Shown here: piece by piece, positions 1 through 5,362 of the stretch | Layout: every line of letters starts with the position of its first letter | How positions within the stretch are numbered: position 1 is the first letter of the stretch | Assembly (NCBI GenBank): GCA_902803015.1 | Contig: CADCOL010000242.1 | Span: 1 to 7,784, forward strand | DNA: 7,784 nucleotides | Reading direction: 5' to 3' | Origin: an uncultured Lachnospiraceae bacterium | GTDB taxonomy: Bacteria > Bacillota > Clostridia > Lachnospirales > Lachnospiraceae | The notes under the pieces: model-generated | Database searches by the model: none | The model's input: the letters and a program-made list of their open reading frames with translations, nothing else | What the model was told of the DNA's origin: nothing | Position numbers and translations under genes: made by a program

Positions 1-635
1 ACTTTTACCGCATCATCCACCAGCTCTTTGGCTGCTTTACCGATTTCGGTATTCTCAATAATATTTATAACAAGATCCGTGTTGCGGATAAAATCGTCTC
101 CGTCGCTGATAACAACCGTTCCTGAAACATCGATGTCCATTTTATTGTCCACACCAATCATTCCCAGATTAATAGCAGGTGTAATGGTTTGGGAAACATC
201 CACGCTCAGGGCCTGATATACAACATAATTCGTTGTTTTAACATTCACTTTAATATTGTCGCCGCCCGGTGCCTCGAAGAACATATGACCGGCCATTGTC
301 TTGAACAGTTTTTCAAAACCGCTTCCCGGCTTATCCATAAAGAAGAATCTGTATGGATTCTTGTATTTGGAAGCATCATACTTATTGACGGAACCTGCCA
401 GATCTTTTCCGTCACTTTGGGAATAAGTCGGTTCGTCCGCCACTCCGACAAACGTGTCGGAATAGGTATTCTTGTAGTAAATCAATGTGTTTTGAAGGTT
501 TGCCTGAAGGTTTGCCTTCTGACAGACATAAATGGCGGCAAAGTACATTGCGATAATCATGACAAGACAAAAAGGCAATAGCATAGTGGCTTCAACTATT
601 GCGTCACCTTTTCTGTTTTTCATAAAATCTTTCAT
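1..635 (-). CDS. TadE-like minor pilin/pseudopilin (partial, runs off the left edge)
   Basis: At least 211 residues, with no stop before the window edge. The N-terminus MKDFMKNRKG is followed by DAIVE and a hydrophobic helix to about residue 38 (MLLPFCLVMIIAMYFAAIYV). This gives Gly10 as the cleavage residue and Glu15 at +5, the classic type IV prepilin/TadE signature (G-x-A-x-V-E). The rest (about 39-211) is polar and mixed, as expected for an exported globular domain. TadE-like proteins are processed by the prepilin peptidase and are needed for pilus assembly. The start at 635 puts the prepilin signature in the usual place and has a weak GGCGGTGA site. An in-frame ATG at 668, overlapping the pilin stop as TAATG, would add 11 residues. 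Confidence 0.8.
   Translation of the reverse strand, partial: MKDFMKNRKGDAIVEATMLLPFCLVMIIAMYFAAIYVCQKANLQANLQNTLIYYKNTYSDTFVGVADEPTYSQSDGKDLAGSVNKYDASKYKNPYRFFFMDKPGSGFEKLFKTMAGHMFFEAPGGDNIKVNVKTTNYVVYQALSVDVSQTITPAINLGMIGVDNKMDIDVSGTVVISDGDDFIRNTDLVINIIENTEIGKAAKELVDDAVK
493..516. repeat. Perfect 12-base tandem duplication in the TadE-like gene
   Basis: TGAAGGTTTGCC occurs twice head to tail. It is in frame with the TadE-like gene and duplicates four residues (ANLQ ANLQ, residues 41-48) just after the hydrophobic helix. It probably arose by slippage, or is a variable helix-length site. Confidence 0.8.
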
Positions 636-667
636 AACTTCACCGCCATTTCTATAGCTGTCACTCA

Positions 668-907
668 TTAATAAGTATTCTGTACCGCGTTGGGATCGAG
701 GTTTGCTTTTCCTCTGATCTGGTCCCACAAATCGTTGAAGAATCCGGAAAGAATTCCCCAAAGAGCTGCAGCAAGTAATACTACAATCAGAATCAGGATT
801 ACGGTTGCAACGATGTTGGAAACACCCTCCTCCTCATTCTTCAAGCCTGAGAAAAAATTTTTTACTTTGAACTTGGTATCAAGATACAAATTGTCTAAAA
901 AATTCAT
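668..907 (-). CDS. Flp1-like type IVb pilin (putative major pilin)
   Basis: A 79-residue protein with a 28-residue polar leader (Lys-rich, ending KNEEEG at 23-28), a strongly hydrophobic helix (about 29-56, GVSNIVATVILILIVVLL onward) and a short amphipathic C-terminal part (FNDLWDQIRGK, then a polar tail). This is the layout of an Flp/Flp1-like prepilin, cleaved after Gly28 by a prepilin peptidase and assembled into the pilus. The small size, position after tadC and strong ribosome site support the major subunit. Odd: the Glu-Tyr pair usual at +5/+6 is Val33-Ala34, and the helix start resembles archaeal pilins and flagellins. A minor pseudopilin is the alternative. Its TAA overlaps a possible upstream ATG of the next gene. 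Confidence 0.75.
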   Translation of the reverse strand: MNFLDNLYLDTKFKVKNFFSGLKNEEEGVSNIVATVILILIVVLLAAALWGILSGFFNDLWDQIRGKANLDPNAVQNTY

Positions 908-910
908 ATT

Positions 911-920
911 CTCCTCCTTT
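911..920 (-). promoter_or_regulatory. Very strong ribosome binding site of the pilin gene
   Basis: AAAGGAGGAG sits with its AGGAGG core five bases from the pilin ATG at 907. It is the best match to the anti-Shine-Dalgarno sequence in the window, consistent with a structural subunit made in excess of the machinery proteins. Confidence 0.75.
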
Positions 921-952
921 TTTGATAGTGGTTGTTTATGCCATGTACGGTG

Positions 953-2005
953 TTAGAAAAAGTTGAAGCCAGTTAACACCGGTACAATCACGAGTAATAA
1001 GATTCCGCCGAACATAAGCAGTGTCGGCACTAACAGTTTGGACTGGATTTTTTCGCCCATTCGCTTGGAATTATGCTTTCTCTCCATCCAGCATTCATCG
1101 TTCAGTCTGCGGAACAGATTCACGATTTCCGCATTACCTTTTGACATATTCTGGATAATTGCGGTTGCAAGTTTATTCGCATAGTTGTTGTTGCATTTTA
1201 CCATAAACTTCGAATATGCTTCGGCAGGCGGAACATTGTTGTTTAAGTCCAGAAGTACTCGACTCATTTCATCGTATAATACGCCGTCTCCGTTTTCTGC
1301 CACCAGCTTCCATGCCTGGCTGACTTCCATACCTGCCACGGTAAGAAGTGTCAGCTCGGAAGCTACCTGCGGGAACTGATTCTCAATCTCTTCTTTTCTG
1401 TTATTGATAATGGAATTCAGATTATCCAAAGGAAGATAACCGATAATTCCGAACAGAATAAATGCACCCAGTGCAAAAATAACGCTCTTGATTCCCCAGT
1501 GAAGGCTTAAGAAAACACCCAAAAGGGCAATACCTACAACTGCACCGAGAACAAGACTTCCAATCAGATTGGCAAGAACAAAATACGCATAATTCATTGC
1601 CTCTTTTTTCTCTTTGAACTGAACGCACTGTGAATTCAGTTTCTTTACGAAATTATTGGTACCGTCCCATTTCATAAGCTGAATGAATCGATATCCTGCA
1701 ACGGGAATTAAATCTCCGAGTCCGGGTTTTCCTTTCTCATAACGGGCAAGTGCCTTCTGGTTCTCGTCAAGAGTCGCCTTCAGTTTCTTTCCCTTTTTAA
1801 TCATCTTCTTGTCTTTCAGCTCGTCCCTGCGTTTCATGAGCGCAACCAACTTGTTTAAGCTGATCGTGGTCATCTTGATATTTTCCTCGGCCGTCTCTCT
1901 TCGGCATGTAACAATCGCCTCGGTGATATTCTCGCCCGCGGTCATAATCAGGAATGCATAGATGATAAATAATACTGTCGCAATCAGAATAATAATTACT
2001 TCCAT
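953..2005 (-). CDS. tadC: TadC-like pilus assembly platform protein (T2SSF domain)
   Basis: A 350-residue inner-membrane protein with an N-terminal span (about 2-22), a long charged, Lys-rich and probably coiled-coil region (about 35-145), two central spans (about 146-172 and 178-198), a T2SSF-like cytoplasmic domain (about 210-325, including FPQVASELTLLTVAGMEVSQAW) and a final span (about 329-349). It is the second platform subunit beside TadB. The start has an AGAGGAA ribosome site in the 14-base gap after tadB. The charged N-terminal region makes it longer than a minimal TadC. Confidence 0.85.
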   Translation of the reverse strand: MEVIIILIATVLFIIYAFLIMTAGENITEAIVTCRRETAEENIKMTTISLNKLVALMKRRDELKDKKMIKKGKKLKATLDENQKALARYEKGKPGLGDLIPVAGYRFIQLMKWDGTNNFVKKLNSQCVQFKEKKEAMNYAYFVLANLIGSLVLGAVVGIALLGVFLSLHWGIKSVIFALGAFILFGIIGYLPLDNLNSIINNRKEEIENQFPQVASELTLLTVAGMEVSQAWKLVAENGDGVLYDEMSRVLLDLNNNVPPAEAYSKFMVKCNNNYANKLATAIIQNMSKGNAEIVNLFRRLNDECWMERKHNSKRMGEKIQSKLLVPTLLMFGGILLLVIVPVLTGFNFF

Positions 2006-2019
2006 ATCGGTTCCTCTTT

Positions 2020-2781
2020 TTAAGCCTTAATGTCCGTACTCTTAACCATAATCAGGAATGAAATAACAAAGATAATCAGCGCTACCGTCGCTGCCAGATG
2101 TCCCGGAACCCATGTGGTAAACAGGGTATCCATAAATCCCTTGCCCATTACGGACATTGCTCCAACCACCAGAATCGGCATGAACAGCATTGTCATGGTC
2201 TCGGTCTTTGCACCGGTAATAACGGTTTCAATTTCCATTTCCGTTTCAATCTTCTGTCCGATGATTTCCTCGGTCTGGCAAACCACATCGCCGAAACGAT
2301 CGTTCTTTCCGTCAATTGCCTTAAAAATGGTGGCAAAGTTGCGAACATCTTCCAAATCGCTTCGATCCGCAAAATTATCGAACAAATCCTTTAACTGTAC
2401 GCCGCCTCTTTCATACTGGAGAACGATGTATTCCACTTCCCTGACAATATCCGAATCATCGGCATAGGTCATTTTTAAGTCTTCCAATGCGGATTTGATG
2501 GCTTTAATCTCCACATTTCCGGCTCTTGCAGCTACGGACATGGAAGACAGGAAATCCTTGAACTGAATTCTCAATGATTTCTGGCGCTTCTTAACCGTGG
2601 ACTTCGCATAGATGCGTTCCATGGGAATTGCCATGAGAAAGCCTACCAGAAGAGAAAGCCAAATCACATGGTAAAATACCAGGCACATCAATGACAAAAG
2701 CACCCCAAGGATGACATACGCCAGCAAATGCTGCCCCTTTGTCATATTACATTTGTAGTAGATTGGAAGTTTGTTTTTCAT
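2020..2781 (-). CDS. tadB: TadB-like pilus assembly platform protein (T2SSF domain)
   Basis: A 253-residue inner-membrane protein. Two N-terminal hydrophobic segments (about 18-54) are followed by a cytoplasmic helical domain (about 70-195) of the T2SSF/GspF type, with the characteristic helix around FKDFLSSMSVAARAGN (75-90), then two C-terminal spans (about 197-213 and 229-247). It pairs with the TadC-like product to form the platform driven by CpaF. Its ATG shares an ATGA overlap with the cpaF stop, so translation is probably coupled. Assignment to TadB rather than TadC rests on its place directly after cpaF. It is somewhat shorter than many proteobacterial TadB proteins because the N-terminal region is short. 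Confidence 0.85.
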   Translation of the reverse strand: MKNKLPIYYKCNMTKGQHLLAYVILGVLLSLMCLVFYHVIWLSLLVGFLMAIPMERIYAKSTVKKRQKSLRIQFKDFLSSMSVAARAGNVEIKAIKSALEDLKMTYADDSDIVREVEYIVLQYERGGVQLKDLFDNFADRSDLEDVRNFATIFKAIDGKNDRFGDVVCQTEEIIGQKIETEMEIETVITGAKTETMTMLFMPILVVGAMSVMGKGFMDTLFTTWVPGHLAATVALIIFVISFLIMVKSTDIKA

Positions 2782-4067
2782 TTAGGATCCTCCAGGAAAT
2801 CATAAATTCCGCTCATTTCAAATTTATAAGTATGAATCATCGGATTGCTTGTTCTCTTTAAGGAGCCGACTACCTTGCTCCCTTTTACGCTTAAATCCTC
2901 TTCGAATTTATATAAGGGATTTAAGATAATCTGTCCGTTCTCCATGCCGACTACTTCGGTAACTTCCAGTGTCTTTCTGGATTTGTCTCGCATTCTTCCG
3001 AGGTGAACGATGATGTCTACCGCGGATGCAATCTGCTGACGGATTGCTTCAAGCGGAAGTCCGTCCGCTCCCTGCAGTACCATGGTTTCCAGACGGCTTA
3101 ACATATCTCTTGCGGAGTTTGCATGGCCGGTGGAAATACTTCCGTCATGACCGGTATTCATTGCCTGCAGCATGTCGAGTGCCTCCGCACCACGGACTTC
3201 GCCGACAACGATTCGCTCGGGTCTCATACGCAGCGAGCTCTTAATCAGATCTCTCATCGAAATTCCGCCGACGCCGGTGGAGTTTGCGTTTCTGGTCTCC
3301 AGTCTTACCAGGTTGGGTACGTTACGAATCTGCAACTCGGCCGAGTCCTCGATGGTAATAACACGTTCGTCGGACGGGATGTAATTTGATAACGCATTTA
3401 AGAATGTCGTCTTACCGGAACCGGTACCGCCGCTGATAAAAATGTTGTACTTTGCGCGAACCAGTTTTTCCAGGAAAATCGCAACTTCCGGGGTAATGGA
3501 ACCGTAATTGATCAGTTTCTGAATCGTCATACCTTCTTCCGGGAAACGACGGATGGTAACGATGGGACCATTCAGCGCAATCGGATCGAGTACGACGTTA
3601 ACACGGGAGCCGTCCGCAAGACGGGTATCAACGATCGGGTTACTCTCGTTAACGGAACGTCCCATGTCCTGTACGAATTTTACAATGATGTTTCGAAGTC
3701 TTTCCTGACTTTCGAATTTATCGGGCAGCTTGGTCAGGCGACCGTCGCGCTCTACGAAAATACTGTCATAACCGTTAATCATGACTTCGGTGATGGACTT
3801 GTCGGCAATAATCTGTCCGAGGATACCGAGTCCGCGGATGGATTCGAATACCGCACTCGAAAGATTGTTGCGAACCTTAAAGGATACGGATGAATAATAT
3901 GCCGCAACCTCCATGTCCGTCTGTCTGGTCTGCTGCATACGATATTCCATCATCTGCGTAATCAGTTCTTTTAATTCATCATCCGACATCTCGGAATACG
4001 CAGGATTGGTGCAAACCAAATCTCTGATCTGTCCAATTTCTTCTGTGAAAAAATCTCTGTCTGCCAT
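2778..4067 (-). CDS. cpaF: CpaF/TadA family secretion ATPase
   Basis: A 429-residue type II/IV secretion ATPase (VirB11/GspE superfamily), expected to form a cytoplasmic hexamer that powers Tad pilus assembly by ATP hydrolysis. The N-terminal domain (about 1-190) includes the ITEVMINGYDSIFVERDGR segment and TIRRF typical of CpaF. The catalytic part has Walker A SGGTGSGKTT (212-221, Lys219), an Asp box ITIEDSAEL (237-245), Walker B-type VVGEVRGAE (287-295, Glu290) and a His box GHDGSISTGHANS (306-318). Length and motifs are complete, so it should be active. The start follows AAGGGG; the stop overlaps the next start as ATGA. A retraction-only PilT role is unlikely, since Tad systems have a single bifunctional motor. 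Confidence 0.95.
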   Translation of the reverse strand: MADRDFFTEEIGQIRDLVCTNPAYSEMSDDELKELITQMMEYRMQQTRQTDMEVAAYYSSVSFKVRNNLSSAVFESIRGLGILGQIIADKSITEVMINGYDSIFVERDGRLTKLPDKFESQERLRNIIVKFVQDMGRSVNESNPIVDTRLADGSRVNVVLDPIALNGPIVTIRRFPEEGMTIQKLINYGSITPEVAIFLEKLVRAKYNIFISGGTGSGKTTFLNALSNYIPSDERVITIEDSAELQIRNVPNLVRLETRNANSTGVGGISMRDLIKSSLRMRPERIVVGEVRGAEALDMLQAMNTGHDGSISTGHANSARDMLSRLETMVLQGADGLPLEAIRQQIASAVDIIVHLGRMRDKSRKTLEVTEVVGMENGQIILNPLYKFEEDLSVKGSKVVGSLKRTSNPMIHTYKFEMSGIYDFLEDPK

Positions 4068-4114
4068 TTTAACCCCTTATACTGTCCGTTTTCTTTACCG
4101 AACGGTTCAACCGA

Positions 4115-5158
4115 TTAACGTACCAACTGCGTTGCAAAATTCAAAGCCGGCTGTGTTGCAAGCCACTCGATGAATCCTGCGGATTCGGGATTCTGGCTTG
4201 CATTGATCATTCCGACTACCGGAATGTCGCTTGCAACGCCGGAACCGCTTCCCATGTTGAAGTTGACCACTCTGGTCATCTTGGATTCGTATAATCTTGT
4301 GAGATGTGTCTGATTCAGGAATAACTGCATTTTCGCGTTTGCGATGGTGGAATTTCTTTCTACCAGTACAATTGCTTCCGCCACATCGAATACTTTCAGA
4401 GCGTCGGCATTCATCGTAATACCCATATCAAGAACGATGATGTCAAAGAGCTTCGAGTCTTCAAGGATTTCGATAATCTTCTCTCTTTCCTCTCCGGTCA
4501 GCTCATAAATGTCATTCGGGGAATCAAAATGCTTTAAGTAGAATAGGTTTTCATTCTTCTGCTGCATAAGGCCCTGAATTTTAATGGAAAAATCGGCATT
4601 GGAGCCGAGGGATGCGGCAAGTTCGGAAAGTCCCTTCTCGTTATGGTTCGGAAGAACGCACTCATCGGAGGGAGCATCTTCATAGCTTAAATAGAATACT
4701 TTCTTTCCTTCGTTGGAAAGTTTGATTGCGGTTGCAAGCGCCAGCGTGGTTTTACCTGCGCCGCCGATGGGAGAATAGAAAACGATGGTCTTGGTTTTAT
4801 TTCCGCCAAGTACTACGCCCCTGCTTCTTGCATACTCAGAATATTCGTACATGAGCTGCTGATAAATGGTGCCGATTTTCTGATACTTGTTAATCTTCTT
4901 AAATCCCATGCAGGATTCGGGAATGATTTCATCCGCATCATAAAGCATGACAGCCAGTGTATCTTTTCCCAGGGAAACCTGTCCGTCGTAAATATCGCTT
5001 CCGAACAGAAGAATATCAATCTTCTTGGTACGAAGCATGTTTTCCAAAGCTGCGCGATCCGAATAAATGGAAATCGCAAGATCCTTGTAGTTTGCAAGAA
5101 CCATTTCCAGCCTTCTTAAGTATTCCATGTTAGAATCTGCAAGCACTATTCTTATCAT
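4115..5158 (-). CDS. tadZ: TadZ/CpaE-like pilus localisation ATPase with pseudo-receiver domain
   Basis: A 347-residue protein of the MinD/ParA-type ATPase superfamily that in Tad systems positions the pilus machine at the cell pole. Residues 1-115 resemble a response-regulator receiver (LADSN near residue 8), but the usual phospho-acceptor Asp position after the third strand is Gly53, so phosphorylation is not expected. Residues 120-345 form the ATPase: Walker A SPIGGAGKTT (129-138, Lys136) and a Walker B-like FDIIVLDMG with Asp244. The Lys that marks deviant Walker A motifs (KGGxGKT) is replaced by Ile131. A GGGGA-type ribosome site precedes the start. The gene lies directly before cpaF, the usual Tad arrangement. 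A Spo0J/ParA partition role is unlikely given the context and the receiver-like front. Confidence 0.88.
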   Translation of the reverse strand: MIRIVLADSNMEYLRRLEMVLANYKDLAISIYSDRAALENMLRTKKIDILLFGSDIYDGQVSLGKDTLAVMLYDADEIIPESCMGFKKINKYQKIGTIYQQLMYEYSEYARSRGVVLGGNKTKTIVFYSPIGGAGKTTLALATAIKLSNEGKKVFYLSYEDAPSDECVLPNHNEKGLSELAASLGSNADFSIKIQGLMQQKNENLFYLKHFDSPNDIYELTGEEREKIIEILEDSKLFDIIVLDMGITMNADALKVFDVAEAIVLVERNSTIANAKMQLFLNQTHLTRLYESKMTRVVNFNMGSGSGVASDIPVVGMINASQNPESAGFIEWLATQPALNFATQLVR

Positions 5159-5202
5159 ATCTTTTCCCCGCTTCTCTATTAGTTTTTTGTTACCGTTGCC
5201 TC

Positions 5203-5343
5203 TTAATCCCTGTCGTATGAGTCGTATATCTTCTGCACGGTTTTGTTCTTCGTGCTCTTGAATACGACGGTTGCGACAATCTCGCCGATGACGGATATCG
5301 CAACGACCGCAATTCCGATATATATAATCATTTGTCCGGTCAT
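5203..5343 (-). CDS. Small single-pass membrane protein (46 residues), function unknown
   Basis: The start codon follows a perfect GGAGG at 5351-5355 with 7-base spacing, 19 bases after the kinase stop, and the frame ends 44 bases before tadZ. The protein begins MTGQM, has one hydrophobic segment (about residues 5-28, Ile/Val/Ala-rich, interrupted by Gly20-Glu21), then a short basic stretch (KSTKNKTVQK) and an acidic Tyr-containing tail ending DSYDRD. The positive charges after the span suggest an outside N-terminus and a cytoplasmic tail. I do not recognise a family. It lacks the Gly-xxxx-Glu pilin processing signature, so it is probably not a pilin. Its position suggests an accessory part of the kinase or the pilus platform. 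Confidence 0.75.
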   Translation of the reverse strand: MTGQMIIYIGIAVVAISVIGEIVATVVFKSTKNKTVQKIYDSYDRD

Positions 5344-5350
5344 GTTATCT

Positions 5351-5355
5351 CCTCC
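5351..5355 (-). promoter_or_regulatory. Ribosome binding site of the 46-residue membrane protein
   Basis: GGAGG lies seven bases upstream of the ATG at 5343, within the 19-base gap after the kinase stop. It is among the strongest sites in the window and is the main support for calling this short gene. Confidence 0.75.
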
Positions 5356-5362
5356 GCAAATC

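Noticed and set aside
189..581. 130-codon plus-strand open frame
   Set aside because: It lies antisense to the TadE-like gene, which has a clear prepilin signature and a continuous frame. The plus-strand product shows no recognisable domain and no good ribosome site.
908..952. Possible terminator or promoter between tadC and the pilin gene
   Set aside because: No stable stem-loop is visible in 45 bases and no clear -35/-10 pair with proper spacing. The run of A bases belongs to the pilin ribosome site region.
2030..2467. 145-codon plus-strand open frame
   Set aside because: It is the mirror of tadB. Its Ser/Thr/Ile-rich content is typical of antisense translation of a membrane protein gene, and every neighbouring gene is on the minus strand.
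5159..5202. Possible terminator between the small membrane protein and tadZ
   Set aside because: The T/A-rich stretch has no convincing GC-rich inverted repeat before a T run in the direction of transcription. It is more likely a spacer carrying the tadZ ribosome site.
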